Shown: positions 47,552 to 59,938 of the stretch, one piece after another
Layout: each line of letters begins with the position of its first letter
How positions within the stretch are numbered: the stretch's first letter is position 1
Assembly (NCBI GenBank): GCA_003415625.1
Contig: PYIU01000011.1
Span: 447,001 to 511,000, forward strand
Source of the DNA: Aquanectria penicillioides
Taxonomy: Eukaryota; Ascomycota; Sordariomycetes; Hypocreales; Nectriaceae
DNA: 64,000 nucleotides
Direction: 5' to 3'
Program-made: the position numbers and the translations under genes
The notes under the pieces: generated by a model
Seen by the model: the letters and a program-made list of their open reading frames with translations, nothing else
The model's database searches: none
Told to the model about the DNA's origin: nothing

Positions 47552-49933
47552 TTACTCAATATCAGAGCTTTCACTGGAGATCTCAATAATCGGAGGTGGC
47601 TTGGAAATGCTCTGGCGGAAGATGTAGCGCTTGATGAAGTAAGGAAGCCACACCTTGGTCTCGTATGAGATGAAGTCCTTAGTGGGGACGGAGAAAACCT
47701 CTGTAGGAGAGAAATTAGCGCGATGCCACATGAGACGAGTGAGGGGCACTTACGGTCCAATTCTTCTAGGGTGAGCTGCTTGGTCTCACGGACGAAGCAG
47801 AAGATCATAAACCATGCGATGAGATTAAGACCAGCATAGAATCCGACTAAATTTGTGTTAGCAAGTCGAAGCACCTAGATGTTCTGGGAAGAGGCTACAT
47901 ACAAGCTCCAGTGGGAGTCATGACGGTCTTCATTCGGGGGAAGGTCAAGCTAAGAACACCGGCTGTAGAATATTGGTGTTAGTAAGATCTCTCTGTGCAA
48001 GAATTTGAGTGCTAACCGAAGGTGTTGTTGATGCAGACAGCCCAGGCCATACCCTGCTCTCGCTGGATGGTGGGGAAGACCTCGGCGGAGTATTGGAAGG
48101 CAACGGGTCCCTCGCCCAGAGAGTAGCAGATGGTGAAGAGGTAGACGAACCTAGAAACGTCAGTTGCATTCGCGTTTCAAGGATTCCAGTCAAACTTACA
48201 AGACAACAGGGCCAATTCGTGCTCCACGGCTACCTTCGTCGTTCAACAGAGACAGACCGGCAGCCAATAGGAAGACACACATGAGAGGGAAGGTCTTGAG
48301 AAATGGTTAGGCATCTATATATGCAACACACGGAACCAGCCACTCACGATCAAAGTCAAGGTTCTCCGGCCCTTAGTGTCAATGAGGAACAGAGTGGGAA
48401 TAGTAGCCACTACCTGGATAGCGCCGTAACCCAGGGATGCGTACAGAGCCTCAGTCTGCGAGTATCCGACATTTTCGAAGATGGTGGAGCTGTAGAAAGA
48501 GATGACTGAAGATTGGTTAGAGGGCGCTATGGGATTGGAAACAAGACAACTTACTGTTGATACCGCACATCTGCTGAGCAATCATGACAGTGGAGGCACC
48601 GTAGTTTGCACGCCTGATTCGAGGAACGGCGAAGCAATCCCACAGACGGGAGAAGTAGCCGGCACCGGCAGCCTCCTTGAGCTCCTCCTCGTAGATGACC
48701 CACGAGTAGTAAAAGTCCCTGGCGGCAATGATGGGGTGGTCTCGGAGGCGGACCATGGATTGGAAACCCTCAGCATGTCTGCCGTGCTTCATGAGCCAAC
48801 GGGGAGACTCGGGGCAGAAGAAGATACCAATGCCGAGGATGAAGGATGGGATGAAGGCGGAGCCAAGCTGCAGACGCCAAGAAATGTCACCAGTGTCTTT
48901 GACAATGACATTGGCGCAGAATCCAAGGAAGATACCTAAAAGGCGGAGTAAGCACGCTGCGATGAGGTGAGATGAGAGGGGGAGGTCGACGCACCAACCA
49001 CAACCCAGAGTTGCCAGAACATGACGAGGGCACCTCGAATGCGATGAGGGGCCATCTCGGCGGAGTAGATTGGAACAGTGGCGTTCTTTGCGCCGATACC
49101 GATGCCCATGACAAAGCGAGCAGCAAACAGGCCTTGCCATGACTGGGCGAAAGCGGAACCAATTGGGGTGGCCGTGAGACAGCAAGCCGTAATGAAGATT
49201 TCTCCTCGTCGACCAAAGTAGTGGTTGAGAGGATCGACGATGAAGGCACCACTGAAGATGGCGAGGTTAGCTACAAACTCGAGGCAGTGCCATTGGCAGC
49301 AGTGGTGGACTCACATGAGACCGGCAGTCAAGAAAATAATGGCATTGACAACACCGACAATCCATTCATCCTTTCCGTCTCCGGCAATGCCAAACTCCTC
49401 AGGGAAGGACAAGTTGGCACCGTTGGAACCAGTCTGATCCCAACCCTGGGTAGCAGCTCCAATGGCACACAGGCCGATGGAATACCACAGCATCTTGGGG
49501 CCGTGCCACTTGTGGTCCCTCTCGTACTGGAGGGCGCTCATCTCGTCCTCTTGGAGCTCGCTAAGCATCTCGAATCGCTTTCCATCGCGGGCCACGAGAG
49601 CAGCGCGGCCGAAGAGCGCGGCATGCTCAGCCAGGCCGTGCGACTCGGCAAACTCCTTGGCGTTGGAGACGGCTTGTTCTGCGGAGAAACGCTAGAGACG
49701 CGGGAATATCAGCATCGATTCTTGGCGATGGGTAGTTTTCACAAATGAGGAGCGAGCCAAGACGTGTCAAGGCTTTCTGCCAAGCTCACCTTGAGTGGAT
49801 TCTCAATGATGTTGAGGGCGGCTGATTTGCGACGCCCAGTGCTGTGGTCTGTCTCCGACTTCATGGGACCGCTCAGGTTCTTCTCATCGTATTCGACTTG
49901 GGCGACGTCCGCCGGGACTTCGTCTTTGGCCAT
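47552..49933 (-). CDS. MFS sugar transporter, hexose/pentose or lactose-permease-like
   Basis: Ten exons: 49933-49790, 49691-49315, 49251-48995, 48935-48555, 48505-48348, 48294-48200, 48150-48017, 47962-47903, 47846-47754, 47700-47552. They give 615 residues with every phase closing. A long hydrophilic N-terminus (about 130 residues) precedes 12 TM segments. Sugar-porter motifs: FGRRGEIF after TM2, [15 protein letters not shown] after TM6, QQMCGINIISFYSS in TM7, [10 protein letters not shown] after TM8, [17 protein letters not shown] in TM10 and [13 protein letters not shown] after TM12. A cytosolic tail ends in an acidic Ser-rich cluster (SSESSDIE). Introns are 49-117 nt; the fifth has a CAAG acceptor. 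Plasma-membrane uptake of a mono- or disaccharide is expected; the substrate is not readable from sequence. Confidence 0.92.
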
Positions 49934-50055
49934 TGCGGGTGTGGAATTGATCAGAGAGCTTGGGAGAATCAACAATGGGGATAGAGCATGGAGCAAAAGA
50001 TGTCTAGACAAACGGGCGGTGTCTCAGTTTGAGCACCCTCCTCGTCCACCTCGAC

Positions 50056-50062
50056 TTATATA
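50056..50062 (-). promoter_or_regulatory. TATA box of the ten-exon sugar transporter
   Basis: TATATAA on the minus strand, about 123 bases upstream of the start codon at 49933. GC-rich sequence lies on its far side. Confidence 0.5.
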
Positions 50063-50097
50063 GCACTCCGCATTTCTCCAACTTGGAGATGCCCAAA

Positions 50098-50121
50098 CCC
50101 CGGACTCACCCCGCTCTGGGG
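50098..50121. promoter_or_regulatory. Pair of CreA-type sites upstream of the sugar transporter
   Basis: CCCCGG at 50098-50103 (reverse complement CCGGGG) and CTGGGG at 50116-50121 both fit SYGGRG, the carbon-catabolite repressor consensus. Closely paired sites next to a sugar transporter promoter suggest glucose repression. The consensus is short, so chance matches are common. Confidence 0.35.
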
Positions 50122-53100
50122 TAGGTGTTGGGGATCAGCGTGAGACGACCCACAAACGTCGTCGTGTGATGGTCAGGCGTGTGCTTGCTCAACCCTGCGA
50201 CGTGCTGCTACAATGCTGCTTGACCCTGCTTGTCCATGCTCGGGCCTGCTTCTTCTCACGACTAGTGCGTCTCGCCCGACATCGGGTCAAAGTGTCGAGG
50301 AGGCAAAACTTGTACGGGAGCGGGAGGTCCCCTCTGACCACCACAAGCCTCCAGGGATCCTTTGGCACGACGAGCCATTCACGATTCGCCGTCGTCTCCA
50401 GGGGCCGCGGCTCTGTCTCGGGCCTTCACGCAACTTGAGCCAACTCATACCGGGCTCTCCGACTAGTGGGTATACGGCCTGAGAAGCATTGGTTGCATCG
50501 ATTGGGCTCGTCCGGCGCAGCGGTCCAACGGTTCTCCGAGTAATTCGGCTGCCTAGAAGTGAGCGGCTCCCTGGCCGGGTTATGATGTAACAGGAAAGCT
50601 TCGCCATCCACAATAGTGGGCCGATGGACCCTATCTGCAAGACTAGAGGGCCGGCGCTGCTATGCCCAACGCAGTTTACGGCACTTTTGATGGATGTTTT
50701 CGCTGTCGCCCCGCTGTTGTTGCAACCCCCGAACTGCCGATCCACGCGAACGGCCGTTTTGTCCCCCACATACGGACCAAGCTATTCGCTGCCGTTTGAC
50801 GATTGAGACGGTCCGTCAGTGCGAATGGATGGACGAACGGCCGCTGAGTCCCTGAGTAATCTATTTTAATTTGGTTGGCGCGCTTCACGCCCTGGTAAAG
50901 CAAAAAGGAAAAAGGAAAAAGGAATTTGAGACCTGTGTTGAGCAGAGTTTTTGCAGTGGATTTGTCACGTGGTTGTTATGATGACGTAGTAATTGTATGA
51001 ACTTGTTGCACATGAGCGTCTGATTTTTATTATTCGTGCTTTTGCGTTTCCGTCGTTCCTTGGGTCCGGGAAAATCAGCCTATGCCGCTCGCTGAAGTTG
51101 CCATTGTTCACTCCTCCATCATCCGTGATAACCGCATCCTGGCTTGCAACTCCTAGTCTCGGGCATGTTAGCCCCCGTCACAAAGCCATGTGAGGAAGGG
51201 CCCAGTCCAATCCTCCTGTCTAATCGTGCATGAACCCCATCATACTAGACTACAGGGGCCAACGTTGCGGTGGTGCCATCAAAGTTCATCTTCAAACTGG
51301 GAAACGCGGCCGTTGGGCGTTGACTGAAGGATCCAAGCACAGATGCATACGCCGCAGCCTCCTGTTTGATTTTTTTTTGAATTTCTTTTTTGGATTATGT
51401 CCCTCATCACTAAAGCCACGGAGGCTAACCGTGGAGGCGCATCGAGCATATTGTCAGCATTTTGCGGCTGATTCACCGTCAGTATCTGCAGGGCACGATT
51501 CGCAATGTGATGCAGCCTCGTGGCCAAGCCTGGATGTTAGATCGGTGGTACCGTGCCATGCATGACAATGCGGAAGGGAAATTGAATGAGAGGGGATGCT
51601 CGAAAAGGAAGCTCGAGTTGATCCAGGCTCCCGGATTCTACACGAACTTCACACTTGGCTTAGCACAAGTGACAACGGAGCCGGCGGAGACTTGTTTAGT
51701 CGGAAATGATGGCTGGGTCGGAAGTGGGCGAGCCTCCTCGTTCTCTGGCGCCGAACCTTGGTCTGGTCGGTGGGGAGATTTGGATTAATAACTAGACCAT
51801 GAGGCGGTATACTAATACAGTCGGATGTGGTGATAACCGGATCGACGTGACTACTTAGAACTTTGCTCTAATGCAGGCTAACGACAAGCCAAGCGATGTG
51901 CAATAGTGCGGTTTGAAGCTCAGCTATGAGCCGAAGTACGCGTATAGTGTACATTCAACTAGGTGTCTCCGAATTCTTCCTAGAGATGGCATCTGAGGCC
52001 ATCACCCCCTTACCCCTATGCTGAAGCTGAATACAAAGGCTGGGACATGCTCCAAGTCATACCATCAATCGCCTGCCGGGTTCTCCCTTGCAAGTTGCAA
52101 GTGGTGATATTTCTGGCGGGTCAAGCTACGTGAGACTCGCATCTGAGGGCCCACCGATAGTTACGACTGACTTTTTTCAGCCTCGAGACCAGAGTTACCC
52201 CAACTTTTTCCTCCACCGTTCCCGCACATGTCCGATGCCGTTGCACTCGATTACTATCTGAATGAAAATAAAGTACTTGAGAGAATCCGAAGGAAACGGT
52301 CTCGAAAGTAGATTTACATATAGTCAAGGTTATTCTCACTGCAGACTGGCCTCGTTGGATCGCATCAGCTGCAACTGAATTTAGCAAAACCACCAACCGG
52401 TTAGAAGTGTGTTCTGCCACCCTCGGAACCACATCTCGGCGAATTTCAACTCATCTGTTTGCTATGAACTTACCCCAATAGTTTAGCCGCATGCCACCCT
52501 CAAGTCTGAAAGCAGCATCCCTTGCCAGAGTCTTTCGGCCTGCCGCAAGACTAAAACCTCCGTATCGAAGCTCCACACATCCCTCGTAAAACCCAGGGGA
52601 GGTACATCGAGGGACCTGACGCCCCAGAGAAAAAATTCACCGCGTTGTCTTACTCGCCAATTCGAAAAGCTACAGCCAAAGAGATTTCTGAAAAGCTCTG
52701 GGTGCGGGGAAGTGCAAAGTGTCTGCGCGTAGATGTGTGTATTGCCGGGGCATTTTACGGTTGCCTAAAATATGTGGGGAGCAATGCACCTCTCATTTTG
52801 CATTGGCTGGGCCCCTGTTGGTCGCCTAAGCTTATAGTCGTGTGGCAGTCGAAAGGATGAATGCTGTTGCGATCCTTGGAGCTGGGGTCGTCTGGGGTGG
52901 CTAGATCCTGAATGTCGGTGTTTGTCAGATCACCTCGTGGTTGTCTCATCAGTCTCTGCTCGTCTTGTGACTCGCTTGGAGAATCATCCGCTAATGCTAA
53001 ACAGCCCAAGTGCGATTGGCGTTGTATTACCAAGCTAAGCTTGCGGAAAGTGACTAGTCCACTTGGGTTTTAAATTTCAATGGTTGTTCTCGTCTCATCT

Positions 53101-53794
53101 GGCCTCAGAATGTGATGAGCTGACCCTTCATGCCCGAGTCCTGCTTTCACTTTTCACTTCAGAAGGGCTTAGACAAAACTTTGTTGGAAATCAGGGTAAG
53201 AAATTCCGTAGGACATTGTCACTCTTGGAGGTTTCACCTAACCTGTGGCTGTATCATATTGAATCAAAATTTCGGCTTTCATGCGCAAACTCTCAGAATA
53301 GACGATCCCCTGCTGCAGGTGGCACTTGGGACCCTATGAAATTATTGAGACGCAGAAGGTCCTTCAATTGATTGTCGAGAACGAATCTTGGAAAAGGGCC
53401 ATCGTTGATCTGGGTTTCCAGGCCCAAAAGAAATCTCGTAAATATTTGGATGCAGCCCCATTCATGGTAATTGAGCTGGACAAAGGCACGCCGACGGAAT
53501 TTTCAAGAGGTGGGCACTTAGATTATGATGTTACAGATTTTACCCGAGCCGACTTTAGTAACATTGAGGATGCTCGGAAAGGACACAACCAAAGCCTGCT
53601 GAAGGTGTTCCTTGTTAGCTATAGCTTTGTAGTAGGGTCGAACCACCGACCGACCACATGTATCAGTTCCCACACGGAGAAAGGCTTCATGAAATTAAAA
53701 TTCCGTATTAATCCTCAAATTGCCTCGTCGGCTTTCTGCAGGGGTAGTCTACATACTAAATTAGCTTGATCTCAGCTTCATGCCTCGCGGATCT
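50122..53794. other. Long intergenic stretch without a supported gene
   Basis: About 3.7 kb. It contains (AAAAAGG)3 at about 50902-50922 and several overlapping short frames with no domain signal. A plus-strand frame at 53326-53769 (147 residues) contains plausible coding-like sequence (ENESWKRAIVDLGFQ) but no recognisable family, start context or exons. It may be a decayed fragment. Confidence 0.5.
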
Positions 53795-54663
53795 TCATTT
53801 CTCCCAAGGATCGGTTCCAGTATAATAGAAAGTTCCTACACGACGATAGGCTTCTTCCTTGATCCCTAGAGCAAGCGGAAGTACCAGACCGTGAGCACGA
53901 CCTCTCCTATCCTTCAACACTATCTTGCCACTAGGCAGTGACTGGTATCCATCCTCCGATATCCAAGTCTCTGTGATGAATAGCAAAAGTACCTCGTCTC
54001 CGGTAGATGTTTGAGAGTCAAGCACGTCAAGATGACGTGTTGCCTGGCCCGGGGCGCCTCCACCAGCTGAGCTCACTAGCACGCGACTGTAGGCTAAAGA
54101 GTTCGTACGGCCCTCCTTTGGCACCTCAAGTAAAGCAGAGGCTACGAACCCTCTGACAGTTAGTAATGCAGACTTCAGAGTTCCTGGATGGGATGGATCG
54201 CGTTGAACAGTCTGTACGTCTAGTACCTCTAGCATTTTGCGATTTTCTTCGGGGTCTTCATCATATTCTTATCGTCTCCGCCTGTAGGGTATGGTCTCTT
54301 CCATCCATGTTTTTGAAACGAATCGAAGAACGAAGGACGTCCGTAAAATTTGATTGGGGAGATGACAGACGAAGGGCACTTACATAAACGCTCTTTTAGT
54401 ATCCAACCACGTTCATCAAGTGGACTTCGCCTGAATTCATTCTCTGAATCGTAGAGTCTATGGCACACCTCGCCACTGATGTCGTTGAGTACATTGGTCA
54501 GTCGAAAGTAGACAATGGATTTCCTTCCTCCAGCTCCCTCGGCGGCCATTTTGAAGTTCTTCCGTTGTCTACTGCTGCCTTCTTCTGGAAAGCAGCCCCC
54601 GTGACAGTTCGCCGACGCGATGGCAGCTATCATGACTCTGTAGTTGGCATAGACTGTGCTCAT
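53795..54663 (-). pseudogene. HET-domain (heterokaryon incompatibility) gene remnant
   Basis: Two coding blocks on the minus strand. Block 1 (54663 to about 54388) matches the second half of a HET domain: MSTVYANYRVMIAAI, ASANCHGGCF, then SPLDERGWILKERL, ending at a GTAAGT-like donor. Block 2 (54235-53795) matches the distal C-terminus of HET proteins (HPGTLKSALLTVRG, then AYRRVGTFYYTGTDPWEK). The HET N-terminal half (the residues before MSTVY) is absent, with an in-frame TGA just upstream, and the central region between blocks is too short. The gene is therefore 5'-truncated and internally deleted. Confidence 0.75.
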
Positions 54664-54789
54664 TTTGTAAGCATTCGTTCAACAACTCACGAATGAGCGT
54701 TCTCCGTTTACCTGACCACGCACCTGCTGGCCTTTCCCGTGCAACGGTAAGTATAGGGTAGGCTATAGGATAGCCTAAATGAAGTAAGT

Positions 54790-56339
54790 CTAGGGTTTGA
54801 TGTTGACATAAGTGGTGGGCGCTTGAAGGGGATGCTTGCCGGCATAAGTATAAATCTCTGCCACCAGCCCAGACGTGTTGTAGTTCACATACAAGAGGCC
54901 CCCGCTAACCATGGAGAAGAGCTCTGTGGGCTTGTTGTCCTCTGATTCCACGCAGATAAACTGTCTCCATACACTACCGTTAGGCGACTAAGACACTGAC
55001 AGATCATGGCACAGCTCGGACAGCCTCTCCTAAAGTTCAGATCTAAGCAAACGCTGCACTAGATAGCCGGCAAACCTCCGAGTTTTGGGTTTGCCATGAT
55101 CCGCCGTCGTGACCTAACCGTCTTGTCAACAGCAAGTGTCCAAGCAACCGATTCGGGATCGACCGGGCCCAGTCCGTGTCCCCGTTGGAGTGGCGGAGGA
55201 AGAGGAACTGTCCCCCTCAAAAGCTCCATGAAGCGAGTATGATCCTTCGAAGCAGCCCACTAGATAGCTCTCTGATGAGATGGATCCCCTGATGGCAAAG
55301 ACCATTTTGCGAGCATATGCGTAACCATATTCTAAGCTCCATACAGTGCTGCAATTTCCAGGGCCGAAACCCCATCATATCGTCCATCAAGCTGGAACCC
55401 GTGTCCCAGGAGGGTGCTAATAGCTTTCGTGTTTCCTCCTCCAGCGACCGACCTCGTGACTCGAGCCTCGAGTTCATCCGTGAGGAGGTGTGAAATTTTC
55501 TCAATTAGGTACTCGACCGTTGTTGTCTTTCCAGAAGCTGCAGCAGCCCAGAGCGGGGTGTAGTGGGCTGAAGTATAAGTCATGAGGTTGGCGCCCCTTT
55601 CAACGAGCAGCTTTACTGTGCGCAGGTATCCCATTTCCGCTGCTTTGTGCAAGGCCGTTTTTCCATCGTCGTAGCTTGCATTTATGTCTGCTCCAGCATC
55701 CAGAAGAGCAGTCACAGCAGGGTCGTAGCCGTACGTCCCCGCGATATCTAGGGCCGTCTGGCTAGCAGGGTTGGTGCCTTTCGCGTTGAAATCCTGGCCC
55801 TTTGAAAGGAGAAACGGGATGAGATGGTGCATCCAGGAGGCTACACCTATATGCAAGGCAGTTTCGCTACGACCGGCTGCGCCTAAAACCGGAGCTTTGG
55901 GGTTTGCCCCGTGCTAAATGAGAAGTTCTACGATTTCACGACTTCCCTTGGAGACAGCTAGATGTAGCGGCGTGCCACCAGTTGGCGCATTTTCAATGGA
56001 ACGGGCCGTCCCGTTCTCCAGCAAGATGCGAACCATGTTGCAGTCGAGGGTCATGATGGCTATACGTAGAGGCTGGAGTCTGGCAGTAAGGCCCGGGACA
56101 CGGGCATCAGCTCCTCGTGAGAGCAGAAGACGCACAGTAGCTTCATGGCCCCGTTGGACGGCCCGGAGGAGCGCGGTCCATTGCGCGCTGTCTTTGGCGT
56201 CTATCGGGACGCCACTGTCCAAGAGCTGTTGTGCAAGCCCCACGTTGCCGTCCGCTGCGGCTTTCACGAGCCGGGTCACTTGGCCTGGGGCCTGCACTGG
56301 CCTGAGAGGTAGATTGAATGGAAGGCTTTGGGAAGTCAT
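54790..56339 (-). pseudogene. Ankyrin-repeat gene with five in-frame TAG codons
   Basis: Starts MTSQSLPFNL at 56339 and runs through about seven ankyrin repeats (GHEATVRLLLSRGADARV, GGTPLHLAVSKGSREIVELL, YDDGKTALHKAAEMGYLRTV). In-frame TAG codons lie at 55916-55914, 55334-55332 and 55262-55260 in the first frame. After a one-base frame change between about 55130 and 55090, more lie at 55032-55030 and 54990-54988. Coding sequence continues in the second frame (WRQFICVESEDNKP, LVAEIYTYAGKHPLQ) to a terminal TAG at 54792-54790. At the first stop the context is ELLI-stop-HGANP, where ankyrin repeats normally have Gln or Lys, so CAG to TAG is the simplest origin. Adjacent and parallel to the HET remnant. 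Probably dead in this strain unless stops are recoded. Confidence 0.75.
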
Positions 56340-57868
56340 GCTCCTTGATGTGTTGCCCTAAGATGAGACAGCTGGCTACAGGTACATCGAAGTTGTCAAA
56401 TGCTCAGTGAGGTGTATCTTGAGGGGCTTATTCCAGATACTTAAATTGTTCACTTTATCGGGGTTCATCACGATCGATTATATCTCCATAAGCTAAATTC
56501 AAGCACAGCCTCGCGGCTATTTAGGGGCCTGTTAGATGATAAACTTGATCTACCCCTGCGTTTCTCTTGGCTTGCCTACCTATTCGGGTCATTAGTTTAC
56601 AGCGATGTGTGATACTTGGCAAAAGTGAAGGAATGCGGAGTGACAGCCTAAAAAACCAAGACCAGGATTGCGTGTATGAGTTCAACCTTATCTCTACTTA
56701 TCGTGCTCCTTCAGGAGTCTTTCGATGGATATGAACGAACATACATAATACTTGCGGTCGTATTCAAGCATGAATAGGCAGTCGTGTTTGTGGGTTTGCA
56801 CTGGCTACGAAAGAACTTTTAGGCTATCGCTGATTCAGGATCTGACATCTCTCCTAGATTAGCATCTTGATATAGATCTTTCCCTTGTTGAGAGGGGAGT
56901 TTCTGGTACCCATTGATTGGGTTCGTTGATAACTTATTCCTTGCTTCCTGGATTCCTTCACTGGAAGGCTGATGGGGAAATAGTCACGCATGCTCGATCG
57001 CATACTCACCACTAAACACGACTAAAAATTCAATGCTCTCAGACATTATCTCTGCACGTATTTCTCCTATGGGTACTTTGACCTAAGCATGACAGTAAAC
57101 GGAAAATATCTAGCGACCAGGTGAGGTATTCATAAGTGCACTGTCAGGTTGAAAGTTGACATAAATCCACCGACGATGATTCTGCAGTAGGTTAGTCAAG
57201 TTGAATCAATTCAAGCAATCGGATTTGGATACGAGATTCATTATGAATTGTTTGTGTCCGATCTTGTGCGTATTGTTCAAGCTTGATCCCATGTAGCGTA
57301 GTGGCTACGTTTGTCTAGTTTAGTATGGGTTCGGACGGGACTAGCCTTTGGAGCCCATGTCTCTCAGAAGCCCGCTGCAAGACCATGAAAGTGGTGGATT
57401 GTAATCCAATGTCATAGCCCAGCACCGCCAGTTGCTCATTCTTGAGCTGAACCAGCATGGCATGATCGGCATACATGAGACATGTACGGATAGCTGCGCC
57501 AGTTTTGCCCTGCGCAGCCGAACAGGGATGAGCACAGCCCGAGCCAGGATCAAATCGCCTCAGCACAGCCCGCAGTGGATCTGAGAAAGACCTATAACCC
57601 TTCAATAGGCGTCACTAGGCGTCCTGGGCCGCTGATCCATTTTGCCCAAGGCCTTTTTTGCTGCAAGCCAATACGACATAATCCAGCGTCGTAGTCACGT
57701 GGATTTCTGGCGACGTACGCAACAACACTAGGCTCTGTATTTCTGCATCCTCATCTTGCTCACTTGGCTACAAGCTATGACATCCGATTTATAACTATTT
57801 TTGTTCTTATAGTTGGACTACGCCTCAAAAGCTTTCTTTCCTAGGTTGCGCCACCAATAACCACGTCA
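56340..57868. other. Divergent promoter region between two ankyrin genes
   Basis: 1.5 kb, AT-rich. No gene; the minus-strand frame at 57315-57605 has no family signal. Confidence 0.5.
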
Positions 57869-59938
57869 ATGGCAGAGGTGGTGGGCGCTGTTGGAAGCGT
57901 TATCGGCTTCGTCCAAATAACTATCAAAGTCGCGACTGGATTGAACGAGCTGATTCAAGAGGCTCGCGATGCACCCGCCGATATCCTCCACATCAAGCAG
58001 GAGGTGGACGGTCTTGCCGCCGTCTTGGACTCAGCACGCGAATTATCCAACAGGCACAACTTGCACGTGGAGGATCAAGCCTTGACGAGGTCCCTGGTTG
58101 AGTTTCTGGAAATGTGCAGTAACTGTGTGCAAGACATTCATCGCTTTCTGACGCCTGTGATTCAAAAAGGATTGGGAAGCCGAAATCCGATGAGGATGAT
58201 TGAGTGGAAGATGAAGCGGGGTGAGCTGCGGTCATTACAAGCGCGACTTAATGAAGGCAAGGCGAGCTTGACCCTGACGATCGTAGCTTTAAATGGGTAA
58301 TAAGCTTTGACTTTGTGTAGTAGGTGTTCGTATCTGACGCGTGAGTAGTGTTCTCGACGGGAAACAACAAAAGGAAGTCAAAGACGACCTTGACAAGATT
58401 TACCAGAAGATTGTTGAGTTCAAGGGCTCCAAGAAAGGCAAGGAGGTCAGGAAACAACTTCAGCGGGACGTGGACATCGATTCAGTCGCAGATGGAAGGA
58501 CTTCTATCTCGGCCACTACTGACAGAGGCTTGATAATGGATCGGTACTTGGGACAGAACACCAGCGTTGGACACCCTGGGCATGCCGTTGATCACCACAA
58601 GTAGGTCCATCAGGAGCCATCATACTGCATGGCCTACTAATCAGCTGCAGTCTTGGAAACGCCGAGCATATTCCCGACATGGACAACCCTGACGCAATCT
58701 TTGAAGCCGTCCGGAGCCAGAACAAACCACTCGTGCAAGCTCTAATCTCTCGGGGCATAGGACTCTCGTCCAGATGCGCCCAAGGAATGACAGCCCTACA
58801 CTATTGCGCCCTTGCCAACGACACAGACCTTGGAAGGCTGCTACTCTCCAATGGCGCCCTAATCAACGCCAAAGACTACCAACTAAGAAGCCCGCTTAAA
58901 CTGGCTTTGGCCTGTGACGCTGTCCAGTTTGCCGAGCTGTTGGTAGGCCATGGCTGCGTCGTTAGTGACTCAACAGAAGAGCTCAGGCAGATGGCCGCCC
59001 GGGCGGATGAGGTACGGGGGATCCCTGAGCTGCTGCGCGTTCTCTCCAGGAGACTGAGCGCACTCGAAGAGTGTTTATTTATTCACCCTTTAATCCGCTC
59101 CGGCGACACCAAAGGTCTTGGAATATTCCTCCAAGCTGGGTTCAGCCCTCTGAGCCAAGATAAGACCGGTAGGTCAGGGCATCATCGTTGAAGAATATAG
59201 CTAATCAATGTGTAGGGATTTCTCTCCTGTTCTACGCTCTCTTTCATAAGCAATGTCCTGCCATGAAACTCTTGGTAGATCAAGGTGCCGATGTCAACGA
59301 ATGGGTTCCAAAGAGCGTAATCCAGGGGTTCGATAGCACTCTACCATGGCATCGCGAGATGCTCTCTCGTACCGCCAGCGGCGCCACTCCTTTGCTAGTA
59401 GCAGCTCGAGTTATGAACGACGAAGGGATGACCAAGTTTGTGCTGGAGCTAGGGGCAGATCCCAACTTCCGAAGTAAGCAAACATCGTTATTGTTATTAG
59501 ACATGAAGAATTTGGGTTGCTAACAACTTTTTAGACACCATTGTACTCCTCGGCGCCTGCGCCTCGCACTATCTCAAGGTCTCGGCCGCCATGCTGAAAG
59601 CGGGTGCTGACCCAAATGCTTCGGGAAGCGATGAACGCACCAGCATGTACTGGACATCGTTTCTCGGAAACTCGAAGCTGATGAAGCTACTGATTGAACA
59701 TGGAGGAGATGTAAACTACCGATGGCGTCAAAATGGGCCCACTCCAATGATGATAGCAACTGAAAAGGGGCACCTCGATGTGGTCAAGATTCTTGTGGCC
59801 GCGGGCGCAGATATGAGCATGCAAAATGATAAGGGAGAGACAGCACTGGATGTGTCGAGGCGGGTGAAGAAGCAAAAGGTGACTGACTTTTTGGAGGAGG
59901 CCACAGCTAAGTTGGCCCAGTCTGCGGGAGGACTTTGA
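57869..59938 (+). CDS. Helo-like N-terminal domain / ankyrin-repeat protein
   Basis: Five exons (57869-58296, 58349-58600, 58651-59168, 59216-59473, 59535-59938) give 619 residues; phases close and all introns have AG acceptors. Residues 1-145 are the fungal STAND N-terminal helical domain (MAEVVGAVGSVIGFVQITIK, LNELIQEARDAPADILHIKQEVDGL), related to the HeLo-like fold that permeabilises membranes in HET-S and plant CC/RPW8-type proteins. A Lys-rich linker (about 146-230) follows. Ankyrin repeats then occupy about 240-600 (GMTALHYCALANDTDL, KLLVDQGADVNEW, GPTPMMIATEKGHLDVVKILVAAGAD). There is no NACHT or NB-ARC, so it may be an effector or adaptor rather than a full NLR. Intact, unlike its ankyrin neighbour to the left. 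Confidence 0.88.

Noticed and set aside
53600..53680. Possible tRNA T-arm (GGTTCGACCC on the minus strand)
   Set aside because: No matching acceptor stem, D-arm or anticodon arm could be placed around it.
53326..53769. 147-residue plus-strand frame
   Set aside because: Composition looks coding-like, but no family, exon partners or start context could be found; left in the intergenic note as a possible fragment.
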